Origin: Corallococcus coralloides DSM 2259
Lineage (GTDB): Bacteria; Myxococcota; Myxococcia; Myxococcales; Myxococcaceae
DNA length: 64,000 bases
Direction of reading: 5' to 3'
Assembly: GCF_000255295.1 (NCBI RefSeq)
Contig: NC_017030.1
Location: 6,794,328 to 6,858,327 of the forward strand
The notes beneath the pieces are model-generated. The model was not told where the DNA came from. It made no database searches and saw only the letters and a program-made list of their open reading frames with translations. Each line of letters starts with the position of its first letter. Position 1 is the first letter of the stretch. Of the stretch, positions 56,615 to 64,000 are shown piece by piece. Both the position numbers and the translations under genes were made by a program.

Positions 56615-58833
56615 GGCCCCAGCTGCACGGTCGGATCCGCCGAGGGAGCCGCGTGCGGCCCCCGGCGGGGCAGCTCCACCGTGAAGGTGGCCCCCTGCCC
56701 CGCCTCGCTTTCGACCCGGACCGAGCCGCCCAGCCGCTCCACCAGCTGGTTCACGATGTGGAGGCCCAGGCCCAGCCCCCCGTAGTGGCGCGACGACACC
56801 GCGCGCTCGAAGGCGCGGAAGATTCGCGCGTGCCGCTCCGCCGGGATGCCGATGCCCTGATCCCGCACCTCCAGGCGGGCCATCACGGCGTCCCCCTCCA
56901 CCCGCACCTCGATGGGCCTTCCTTCGCCGTACTTGATGGCGTTGGAGAGCAGGTTGGTGACGATCTGATCCAACCGCGACCGGTCCCACACGCCCGGCAT
57001 CGCCGTGTCGGCGTGGACCTGGAGCCGGGTTCCCGACGTGGCCAGCTCCGGTGCGAAGCGCGCCGCGACGTCCCGGACCAGCGCGGCCAGGTCCACCTCC
57101 TCGAACTCCAGCTCGAGCTTTCCAGCCTGGATGCGCGAGACGTCCAGCAGGGTGTTGACGAGCTTCGCCATCCGCTTCGCCTGACGCTCGATGACCTCCA
57201 GCGAGTGGGTCACCGCGTCCACCCGCGTGATCCCAAGCGCTCCTGCCCGGGCCAGGCGCGTCAAGCCCTGCACCGACAGCTGGAGCGACGTGACCGGGGT
57301 CTTCAGCTCATGGGAGGCAATGGAGAGGAACTCATCCCGGAGGCCAATCGCCAGCTGGGCCTGTTGATAGAGGCGGGCGTTGTCCAGGGCCATCGCCGCG
57401 CGGCGGGCCAGCTCCTGCGCGAGCGCGAAGTCCGCCGGGCCATACCGGCCACCGCCCGCCATGCGCGCGAGCGTGAGCGCGCCGAGCGCGTGCTCCCGCG
57501 CGAGCAGCGGCACCGAGATCCAGGACTGGAACTCGACGACCTCGGACAGGCCCTGCCCGTCCCGCACGCACCCCAGTGACATGGAGGCGCACCCCTCCGG
57601 GCAGAACTCCGGTTCGCCCTCGCGGAGCACCCTCCCCGGACCATGCTCGGCATCCAGGTCGGGCAGCGCGCAGTGCATCCGCGCGGGCACGGTGGCGCGC
57701 AGCGCTTCGGAGCGGGCCTCGGTGATGCGCTGGAAGGAATATCCCCCGTCCAGCAGATCCACCGCGCACCAGTCGGCGAACCGCTCGACGGTCAGCGCGG
57801 CCACGCTGCGCAGCGCGTCCTCGGGGGCGAGCGAGCCGGTGAGCAACCCGGACGCCTCCGCCAGGAGCGCGGAGCGCCCCTCCTGCTCCTCCGCGCGGGC
57901 GCGCGCCTGTTGCTCCCGATGGAAGATCTGATCGCGCTCGTGCTCGGCCCTGCGGTGCTCGGTGATGTCGATGCCGGTGCCGATGACGTACTCGATCGCG
58001 CCCGACTCGCCTCGCAGGACGTTGCTGGACCAGGAGATGAGGCGGCGCTCGCCCCAGCGGGTCACCCAGTGGGTCTCGTACTGCTCGAACCCCAGCCCGG
58101 CCGCGAGCACGGCGAAGTTCTGCTCCACCCGCGCCGCTTCGTCCGGCGGCAGGAGCCGCATCCAGAAATACGCGCCGCGCAGCTCCTCGAAGGAGTAGCC
58201 CGTCACCTCCTGGCACGCCCGGTTGAAGCGGATGATCCTTCCCTGGGGATCCAGGACGATGACCAGGGCCCGGGCCGTGTCCAGGACCGCCGAGCTGAAG
58301 TCCCGCTCACGCTGGAGCGCGCGCTCGCTGTCCAGGGTCCGCGCGAAGAGCTGCCGGTGGACGAGCGCGGTGCGGAGCACGCCGCCGAGCCGCTCCACCA
58401 TGCCCCGGTATTGCCGCGGCAGATTCGGCTCGCGGTCGAAGTACAGCAGCAGCAGGCTGGGCGGGGGCCCGGCATCGTCGATGGGCACGGACCACCGCAC
58501 GAGCCCCGGCGAGTCCAGCTCCGGATAGGGCAGGTCCACCCAGAGGGGCGCTGGCAGCCCCGGGCGCGGGGGCAGCCCCGGAATCGGGAGCTGGCGGGAG
58601 GCCGAGGACAGTCCGCTCGCGCCCAGCAGCCCCACCTGTCCCCGCGCATCCGGCTGGAGCCAGAGCGCGACCGCGCACCCCAGCCGCTCCGCGACGCGGT
58701 CCAGGAAGTTGTCCGCGGGCTTGCAGGGATTGAGCAGATCCAGCGCCGCGACGGTGAGCTCCTGGAGCACGCTCAAGAGCGCGAGCCGCTCCTCGGTGAG
58801 CTTGTGGTCCCCGTCCGCGCCGTGGTCCGCCAT
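56611..58833 (-). CDS. GAF-PAS-GAF sensor histidine kinase
   Basis: This is a 740-residue soluble kinase. Likely domains are a GAF at about 30-180, a PAS with PAC at about 185-305 (LVIVLDPQGRIIRFNRACQEVTGYSFEEL, in part), and a second GAF at about 335-490. The GAF contains several Cys residues (EFCPEGCASMSLGC) that might sense redox or bind metal. HisKA carries the acceptor His in SHELKTPVTSL at about 508, and HATPase follows (NLLSNAIKYGEG, GGLGLGLHIVNQL). No receiver is attached, so a separate response regulator is expected elsewhere. It lies 16 bases after the FIST gene on the same strand and is probably its output partner. Confidence 0.9.
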   Translation of the reverse strand: MADHGADGDHKLTEERLALLSVLQELTVAALDLLNPCKPADNFLDRVAERLGCAVALWLQPDARGQVGLLGASGLSSASRQLPIPGLPPRPGLPAPLWVDLPYPELDSPGLVRWSVPIDDAGPPPSLLLLYFDREPNLPRQYRGMVERLGGVLRTALVHRQLFARTLDSERALQRERDFSSAVLDTARALVIVLDPQGRIIRFNRACQEVTGYSFEELRGAYFWMRLLPPDEAARVEQNFAVLAAGLGFEQYETHWVTRWGERRLISWSSNVLRGESGAIEYVIGTGIDITEHRRAEHERDQIFHREQQARARAEEQEGRSALLAEASGLLTGSLAPEDALRSVAALTVERFADWCAVDLLDGGYSFQRITEARSEALRATVPARMHCALPDLDAEHGPGRVLREGEPEFCPEGCASMSLGCVRDGQGLSEVVEFQSWISVPLLAREHALGALTLARMAGGGRYGPADFALAQELARRAAMALDNARLYQQAQLAIGLRDEFLSIASHELKTPVTSLQLSVQGLTRLARAGALGITRVDAVTHSLEVIERQAKRMAKLVNTLLDVSRIQAGKLELEFEEVDLAALVRDVAARFAPELATSGTRLQVHADTAMPGVWDRSRLDQIVTNLLSNAIKYGEGRPIEVRVEGDAVMARLEVRDQGIGIPAERHARIFRAFERAVSSRHYGGLGLGLHIVNQLVERLGGSVRVESEAGQGATFTVELPRRGPHAAPSADPTVQLGP

Positions 58834-58849
58834 GCGCCACCTCTCTCCC

Positions 58850-60016
58850 TCATCCAGGCAGGGCGACCACCACCGCTGTCTTGTTGTGGAACTGGGGGAC
58901 CCCGCCTCCCATGGCCCCCACCTCGCCCAGGGTCAGACAGCCCACGACCGGGACGCCCTCTCCGAGCGCGTCCTGGAACCGGGAGAGCTCGTCCCGGACG
59001 CCCTCCCCCAGGACGAGGTACCGGGAGACGCAATCGAACACCACCGCGCCGCCCAGCGTGCCAGGGGTTGCTTCCCGGGCCAGGGTGGCGGCACCGGCCG
59101 CGGCGTCGAGCAGGTCCGTGCGCTTGCCCTCCATCACGCGGACCAGGGACCCGTCCGGGACCTCGGCGATGAAGCGCACCGAGCCATCGGGTTCGACGGA
59201 CAGGGGGTCGCGGATCACGAACTCGCCATTGGCCTGGGGAATCCCCAGCGGGTGCGTCATCGCGAAGCGGGGGAAGCTGCGCGCGTCCAGGGCGTCACCC
59301 CGGCTCTCGGCCGTGTGCCGGTAGACCTCGAAGGCACGCTCATAGTCGAGCTCGACGGCGGTCGAGCCCCGGACCTTCGTGACCTGCGAGGGCGGACCAT
59401 ACGGATACCAGCCATGCTGGATGCCCACGCCCAGGGGCTCCAGGGCATCGAAGGCAATCACGACCACCTGGTCCTGGTAGGCGTGCCCCTTGGTGAACTG
59501 GGCCGTCTTCACGAACCGGACGTTGTTGCCCGCGCCGCCCCCCGCCCAACGGATGCCCGCGCCCGCCTCCTGTTGGGCCCCGCGCACGACCTCCGTCGAG
59601 TTGCCGCTCAGCGCGTCCGGCAGGACGAACAGCGTGCGCCGGTATCCGGGCGGCTTGGGAGGCAGCTTGCTCACGGCCTCGGCCACCGCCGCGCGCCCGG
59701 CGGCTCTCGGGCTGACACTGACCGGACCGCCCATCCCCACGCCGACGCGGAAGTCGTCGCCGCGAAAGAGCGCGATGACCAGGCCCTGGAGCAGGAGCTC
59801 CGTGCCCGCGAAGACGCCCGCCGCGCAGCACCCGGCCCAGGGGATGTCCCCGAGCTCCGCCCCGACCGCGGACGCCAACGCCGACGCGTCGTACTGGTCC
59901 GTGCACAGCACGAGCGCGAACGCGGCGGCGTCCGCGCCTCGCAGCGCCTCCTGGCTCGCCTCCCGCGCGGCGGTGGTGCAATCCGCCGAGCGGCTCTTTC
60001 CAATCTGGATCCACAT
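58850..60016 (-). CDS. FIST-domain sensory protein
   Basis: This is a 388-residue cytoplasmic protein with the FIST N-terminal domain (about 30-220: FALVLCTDQYDASALASAV, the CCAAGVFAGTELLLQGLVIALF core, SGNSTEVVRGAQQ) and FIST_C domain (about 225-370: SFPRFAMTHPLGIP, VPVVGCLTLGEVGAMGGGVPQFHNKTAVVVAL). FIST domains are thought to sense small ligands, perhaps amino acids, and occur beside kinases and cyclic-di-GMP enzymes. The gene directly precedes a GAF/PAS histidine kinase (16-base gap). The start at 60016 has AGGGAG 3 bases upstream. The open frame extends to 60073. Confidence 0.88.
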   Translation of the reverse strand: MWIQIGKSRSADCTTAAREASQEALRGADAAAFALVLCTDQYDASALASAVGAELGDIPWAGCCAAGVFAGTELLLQGLVIALFRGDDFRVGVGMGGPVSVSPRAAGRAAVAEAVSKLPPKPPGYRRTLFVLPDALSGNSTEVVRGAQQEAGAGIRWAGGGAGNNVRFVKTAQFTKGHAYQDQVVVIAFDALEPLGVGIQHGWYPYGPPSQVTKVRGSTAVELDYERAFEVYRHTAESRGDALDARSFPRFAMTHPLGIPQANGEFVIRDPLSVEPDGSVRFIAEVPDGSLVRVMEGKRTDLLDAAAGAATLAREATPGTLGGAVVFDCVSRYLVLGEGVRDELSRFQDALGEGVPVVGCLTLGEVGAMGGGVPQFHNKTAVVVALPG

Positions 60017-60072
60017 GGGCTCCCTGAATCGATACCCACGCGGGAGCGGGCGTGCAGGGTCCCCACGGCGCA

Positions 60073-60110
60073 TGAAAAACGCCGGAGCACCCTGGGGGCG
60101 CTCCGGCGTT
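60073..60110 (-). terminator. Rho-independent terminator of the second POT gene
   Basis: An 11-base perfect stem AACGCCGGAGC/GCTCCGGCGTT spans an 11-base loop. On the minus strand it is followed by TTTTTC (counting the terminal stem bases). It lies about 55 bases after the stop of the POT gene and before the FIST gene start, so it separates the two units. Confidence 0.82.
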
Positions 60111-60165
60111 CGTGTTTCAGCAAGGCTGCTCTACCTGGCTCTGGTGGCTGGCTCTGGTGGCCGGC

Positions 60166-61554
60166 TCAGGTGGCCGGGTGGACGGTGCCTTCCTGGTGCG
60201 CGGGCGTCGGCGCGGGCGTCACTTCGTCCGTGCCGTGCATCATCCGCTTCAGCATGGGGGCGAGGAACAGCAGGATGACGCCCGACAGGCCCGCGCCGAT
60301 GACGATGGTGAGGAACACGCTGAACTCGCCCATCTTCTCCGAGTAGCCGCCCAGCACGCCGGACAGCTTGTTGGCCACCGCGTTCGCCAGGAACCACACG
60401 CCCATCATCGCGGAGACGACGCGCTGGGGCGCCACCTTGCTCACCATGGACAGGCCCACCGGCGACAGGCACAGCTCGCCCATGGTGTGGAAGAGGTACG
60501 CCATGATGACCCACCACGCCGCCGCCTTGCCGTCCGTCGCGCTCTCCTTGGAGGCGCCCAGCATGAAGGCGAAGCCCACCGCCAGGAAGATGAGCCCCAG
60601 GGACATCTTCACCGGGATGCTCAGGTCCTTGCCCTTCGCCGCCAGCGAGCTCCACACCGCCGCGAAGATGGGCGCCAGCGTCACGATGAAGACGGAGTTG
60701 AAGTTCTGGAACCAGGTGGTGGGCACCTCCCAGCCGAACATGGAGCGGTCCACCTTCTGGTCCGTGTAGAGGTTCATCAGGCCGCCCGCCTGCTCGAAGC
60801 CCGTCCAGAACGCGACCACGAACAGCGCGATGATGAAGATGACGATGATGCGGTCCCACTCCTGGCGGCTGAAGGCGTGCTGCTTGCCATCCGGCGTCGT
60901 CTTCTGCGCCTCGGTGGGGCGCGGCGCGGGCGCGAGGCCCACGTTGCCCAGGAACTTGTGCGCCAGCGCCATGAAGATGACCAGGCCCAGCGTCATGCCC
61001 ACGCCGGCGGAGCCGAAGCCCCAGTGCCAGCCCACGCGCTCACCCAGCGTGCCGCAGATGAAGTTGCCCAGCACCGCGCCCAGGTTGATGCCCATGTAGA
61101 AGATGGTGAAGGCGCCGTCGCGGCGGCCGTCACCCGCGGGGTACAGCCCGCCCACCATGGTGGAGATGTTGGGCTTGAAGAAGCCGTTGCCGATGATGAG
61201 GAAGCCCAGGCCCGCGTAGAAGATGGAGATGCCTGGGAGCGCTAGCAGCAGGTGGCCAATCACCATCAACGCGCCGCCCAGCACCACCGCCTTGCGCTGT
61301 CCGATGTAGCGGTCCGCGATGTAGCCGCCCAGGATCGGCGTCAGGTACACGAGGCCCGTGTACGTCCCGTAGAGGCTCAGTGCTTCCGCCGTGGACCAGC
61401 CAAAGCCACCCCGCACCTTGTCGGTGAGGAAGAGCACCAGCAGGCCGCGCATGCCGTAATAGGACATGCGCTCCCACATCTCGGTGGCGAACAACAAATA
61501 CAGGCCCGGGGGATGCCCCTTGCGGGCCTCGCCCGCGGCGACGGTGCTTTGCAT
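60166..61554 (-). CDS. POT-family proton-coupled oligopeptide transporter (second copy)
   Basis: This is a 462-residue, about 14-helix membrane protein, a paralogue of the transporter encoded at 55166. The proton-coupling motif is TEMWERMSYYGMRGLLVLFL. PTR2 signature regions are TPILGGYIADRYIGQRKAVVLGG, FLIIGNGFFKPNISTMVGGLY and FTIFYMGINLGAVLGNFICG. The late helix has LFHTMGELCLSPVGLSMVSKVAP with the conserved Glu. It probably imports di/tripeptides; sequence differences suggest different substrate ranges. The start at 61554 has GAGGAA 8 bases before it. The frame remains open upstream as shadow of the neighbouring kinase. A strong terminator follows. Confidence 0.92.
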   Translation of the reverse strand: MQSTVAAGEARKGHPPGLYLLFATEMWERMSYYGMRGLLVLFLTDKVRGGFGWSTAEALSLYGTYTGLVYLTPILGGYIADRYIGQRKAVVLGGALMVIGHLLLALPGISIFYAGLGFLIIGNGFFKPNISTMVGGLYPAGDGRRDGAFTIFYMGINLGAVLGNFICGTLGERVGWHWGFGSAGVGMTLGLVIFMALAHKFLGNVGLAPAPRPTEAQKTTPDGKQHAFSRQEWDRIIVIFIIALFVVAFWTGFEQAGGLMNLYTDQKVDRSMFGWEVPTTWFQNFNSVFIVTLAPIFAAVWSSLAAKGKDLSIPVKMSLGLIFLAVGFAFMLGASKESATDGKAAAWWVIMAYLFHTMGELCLSPVGLSMVSKVAPQRVVSAMMGVWFLANAVANKLSGVLGGYSEKMGEFSVFLTIVIGAGLSGVILLFLAPMLKRMMHGTDEVTPAPTPAHQEGTVHPAT

Positions 61555-61726
61555 GCCGTGAGTTCCTCGAACGGATTCTTGGGAGGGGGAACGAAAAGTC
61601 GCGCGACTGTAACAGGAGTCCCGCCCTCGGCGAGGACAGAGGACACCCTGCGTCCGTGGGAATTCCCGCCCCCTGCGCGAGCAGCCCTTCGGGCCCCCGC
61701 GCCCCGCCCGTTCGTGGCCGGGCGCG

Positions 61727-64000
61727 TCAGCCGATGCGCCGCGGCCACCGCCCGCGGCTCGCACCCGTGGTGGGGGTGGAGGCCAGGGGCTCCGCGTGCG
61801 CGGGGCGCATGGGCAGCCGGACCTCCACGCGCGTGCCCTTCCCCATCTGGCTGGTGATGTGGATGCGGCCGCCGTGCTGCAGGACGATGCGCCGGCTGAG
61901 CGCCAGGCCCAGGCCCGTGCCTTCACCGGCCGCGCGGGTGGAGAAGAAGGGCTGGAAGAGCCGCTCCAGGTCCTCCGGGCGGATGCCCACGCCGGTGTCC
62001 TCGATGGTGACGAGCGCCTCGTCGCCCTGCTGGGCCGTCTCCACCAGCACGCGGCCGGCGTCGCCCACCGCGCGCACGGCGTTGTCCAGCAGGTTGAGCC
62101 ACACCTGGTTGAGGGTGCCCGGGTCGCCCCAGATGGGCTCCGCGCACTGGTAGGCGCGCTCCACCACGACGCCCGGCGGGATGCGCCAGCCCAGCACGTT
62201 GAGCGTGGAGTCGAGCGCCGCCTCCAGCCGCACCGCCACCGGCTTCTCCGCCGTGCGCACGAAGGACAAGAGCGACTCCGCCAGGTGGCGGATGCGCTGG
62301 CCGCACTCCTCCATCACCTCCAGCATCGCGGGGCCCAGGTCGGGGTCGCCGCCCGTCTGCTTCCCCTGCATGACCTCCTTCAACGGGATGAGCGCGTTCA
62401 TCAGCCCGTTGAGGGGGTTTCGCACCTCGTGCGCGAAGCCGGAGGTGAGCAGGCCGATGGCCGCCAGCCGCTCGTTCTCCGCCGCGCGCACGGCCGCCTC
62501 GCGCAGGCGCAGCTGCGTCTCCACGCGCGCCAGGAGCTCGCGCGGGCTGAAGGGCTTGCCCAGGTAGTCATTGGCGCCCGCGCCCAGGGCCTCCACCTTG
62601 GCGGCCACCTCCTGGCGCGCGGTGAGCAGGATGACGGGCATGTCCACCGTCTGCGCATGGGCGCGCAGCTGCACCAGGAGATTGAGGCCGGACTGCACCG
62701 GCATCATCACGTCGGACACCACCAGGTCCGGCCGCTCCTCCATCGCGCGGCGCACGCCCTCTTCGCCGTTGGCGGCCTCCAGCACCCGGTAGCTGGGCGC
62801 GAGGATGTCCGCGATGAAGGCGCGGATCTCCGCGTCGTCCTCCACCACCAGGATGCGGGGGGCCTTCGCGTCCGCGCGCGTGTGGTCCTGCGGCTCCGTG
62901 GGGCGCTGGGCCCCGGCGACGGTGGCGGCCAGCACGGTGGCGAAGCGGCCGGAGCTGCGGCGCTCGCGGCGCGTGGGCAGGTCCGTGGCGCGGCGCTCGC
63001 GCAGGTCCTCGCGCAGGTGCTGGGTGCCCTTGGGCAGCCGCACGCGGAAGCTGGAGCCCTGCCCCGGCGTGCTCGACACCTCGATGCCGCCCGAGTGCAG
63101 CGCCAGCGTCTCCTTCACCAGCGCCAGGCCGATGCCGCTGCCCCCGAAGCGCCGCGTGCCCGTCGTGTCCGCCTGGGCGAAGCGGTCGAAGATGACGGCC
63201 AGGTCCGCGGGCGCCATGCCCTGCCCGGTGTCCACCACCTCCACGTGCACGTCCGTGTCGTCCTCGCGCAGCCGCACCGCGATGCTGCCGCCGGCCGGAG
63301 TGAACTTGAGCGCGTTGGAGACCAGGTTGTGGAACACGCCTTCAATCCGCTCCGCGTCCGCGTGCACCGTCGACACCGGCCCGCCCTCCAGCGTGAGGGT
63401 GAGGCCCTGCTTCTCCGCCACGGTGCGGAAGGGCAACAGCTGCGAGGACAGGAACGCGTGCAGCTCCAGCGGCTGGTAGCGCAGCCGCACCTTGCCTGCC
63501 TCCAGCTGCGCCAGGTTGAGCAGGTTGTCGATGAGCCTGAGCAGCCGCTGCGTGCTCCGGTCCAGCGTCACCAGGTGTTGCCGCAGCACCGTGGGCAGCG
63601 ACTCCGGCTCCTTCTGGAGCGCGTCCAGCGACAGCAGGATGAGCGTGAGCGGCGTGCGCAGCTCATGGCTCACGTTGTCGAAGAACTCCGTCTTCAGCCG
63701 GTCCTGCTCGCGCTGTTTGACGAGCGCCGCCTCCAGCTTCTCGTTGGCTTCGGACAGCTCCCGCGTGCGCGCGACGACGCGGTCCTCCAGCGTCACCTTG
63801 CTGCCAAACACCTCGTCGTAGCGCTGCTGCAGCTCTCGCAGCGAGCCCATGTTCGCCTGGGCCTGCGCCGCGAGCAGCTCGTCCTTGCGCTTGAGCTCGC
63901 GCCACCGGTCCAACCAGCCGCCCAGCGCGAAGCCGCCCATGCCCAGCGACGCCACGGAGAAGAGCGCGTCTCCCCAGCCCAGGTGCGTGGCCAGAAGCCC
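61727..64000 (-). CDS. Kinase-receiver-kinase hybrid sensor (5' end outside window)
   Basis: The reading frame is still open at the window edge, so the N-terminus is missing. About 757 residues are visible. A hydrophobic segment at the edge (LFSVASLGMGGFALGGWLD) indicates a membrane-bound sensor part upstream. It is followed by a coiled coil and a first HisKA ([14 protein letters not shown]) and HATPase (GGSGIGLALVKETL). A Pro/Arg linker leads to a receiver (LVVEDDAEIRAFI, Asp in VVSDVMMPVQSG, and GKPFSPREL). A second HisKA with the NtrB-like motif FAHEVRNPLNGLMNA and HATPase (LFQPFFSTR, GTGLGLALSRRI) ends it. Two complete kinase cores around one receiver suggest an internal phosphorelay. Confidence 0.88.
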   Translation of the reverse strand, partial: GLLATHLGWGDALFSVASLGMGGFALGGWLDRWRELKRKDELLAAQAQANMGSLRELQQRYDEVFGSKVTLEDRVVARTRELSEANEKLEAALVKQREQDRLKTEFFDNVSHELRTPLTLILLSLDALQKEPESLPTVLRQHLVTLDRSTQRLLRLIDNLLNLAQLEAGKVRLRYQPLELHAFLSSQLLPFRTVAEKQGLTLTLEGGPVSTVHADAERIEGVFHNLVSNALKFTPAGGSIAVRLREDDTDVHVEVVDTGQGMAPADLAVIFDRFAQADTTGTRRFGGSGIGLALVKETLALHSGGIEVSSTPGQGSSFRVRLPKGTQHLREDLRERRATDLPTRRERRSSGRFATVLAATVAGAQRPTEPQDHTRADAKAPRILVVEDDAEIRAFIADILAPSYRVLEAANGEEGVRRAMEERPDLVVSDVMMPVQSGLNLLVQLRAHAQTVDMPVILLTARQEVAAKVEALGAGANDYLGKPFSPRELLARVETQLRLREAAVRAAENERLAAIGLLTSGFAHEVRNPLNGLMNALIPLKEVMQGKQTGGDPDLGPAMLEVMEECGQRIRHLAESLLSFVRTAEKPVAVRLEAALDSTLNVLGWRIPPGVVVERAYQCAEPIWGDPGTLNQVWLNLLDNAVRAVGDAGRVLVETAQQGDEALVTIEDTGVGIRPEDLERLFQPFFSTRAAGEGTGLGLALSRRIVLQHGGRIHITSQMGKGTRVEVRLPMRPAHAEPLASTPTTGASRGRWPRRIG

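Noticed and set aside
60133-60178. Short direct repeats of a CTGGCTCTGGTGG type at the end of the second POT gene
   Set aside because: Three or four imperfect 12-15-base copies lie at the stop codon and just after it. They are too short and degenerate to call an element and look like simple local slippage.

Overview
The window is high-GC chromosomal DNA from a member of the Myxococcaceae (Myxococcus/Corallococcus type). The support is a 164-residue CdnL protein of the kind described in Myxococcus xanthus, long one-component and hybrid signalling proteins, many secreted lipoproteins, FHA-domain proteins, a DUF507 protein, and very long shadow ORFs typical of about 70% GC coding DNA. I see no tRNA, rRNA, prophage, transposase or CRISPR array, so this is core chromosome with a few decayed or repeat-rich gaps.

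Layout. 1-5 kb: end of maf, yggS, a zinc-ribbon protein, then an envelope cassette of two DUF3108 proteins around a DUF4091/GH123-like protein. 5.0-6.0 kb: a decayed iron-uptake locus (Fur-box-like site, broken porin gene, C-terminal stump of a di-haem oxidoreductase). 6-18 kb: housekeeping genes mostly on the minus strand (DUF507, uvrC, uvrB, M28 peptidase, cysS) plus an FHA protein. 18-27 kb: cdnL, comEC, a CBM9 lipoprotein, a beta-barrel protein, a second FHA protein, a PH-domain membrane protein, a TPR protein and purA. 27-34 kb: an AddA/AddB-like helicase-nuclease pair. 35-40 kb: a Tat-type alpha/beta hydrolase divergent from a LysR regulator, a PAP2 phosphatase and a GntR regulator with a long tail. 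41.8-47.9 kb: a signalling operon (CHASE3-GAF hybrid kinase with three receivers, CheR, CheB, receiver-kinase). 48-55 kb: a metallophosphoesterase, a VWA lipoprotein and uvrA. 55-64 kb: two POT-family peptide transporters flanking a FIST protein and its GAF/PAS kinase, then the 5'-truncated end of a kinase-receiver-kinase protein.

Functional themes. All three UvrABC excision-repair genes are here (uvrBC adjacent, uvrA 40 kb away), together with a recombination helicase-nuclease in which each subunit appears to have kept a different activity: motor in AddA, nuclease in AddB. Signalling is the second theme. The CheB of the kinase-CheR-CheB operon has Asn where the catalytic His is expected. The peptide transporters beside a FIST sensor fit a predatory, peptide-feeding life style, although that link is inference.

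The strongest unexplained signal is a family of 25-base nested palindromes: arms AACCTGTCCGAC and GTCGGACAGGTT around one central base. It occurs as single copies (6416, 38790) and as three tandem arrays with different periods: 69 bases (17775-18066), about 60 bases (34512-35287) and 128-150 bases (40219-41533). Each half contains the small palindrome GTC(C/G)GAC. Several units have shortened to a 17-base version by an 8-base deletion, and one copy has become part of a regulator's coding sequence. The spacers are related within an array, so these are not CRISPR arrays.
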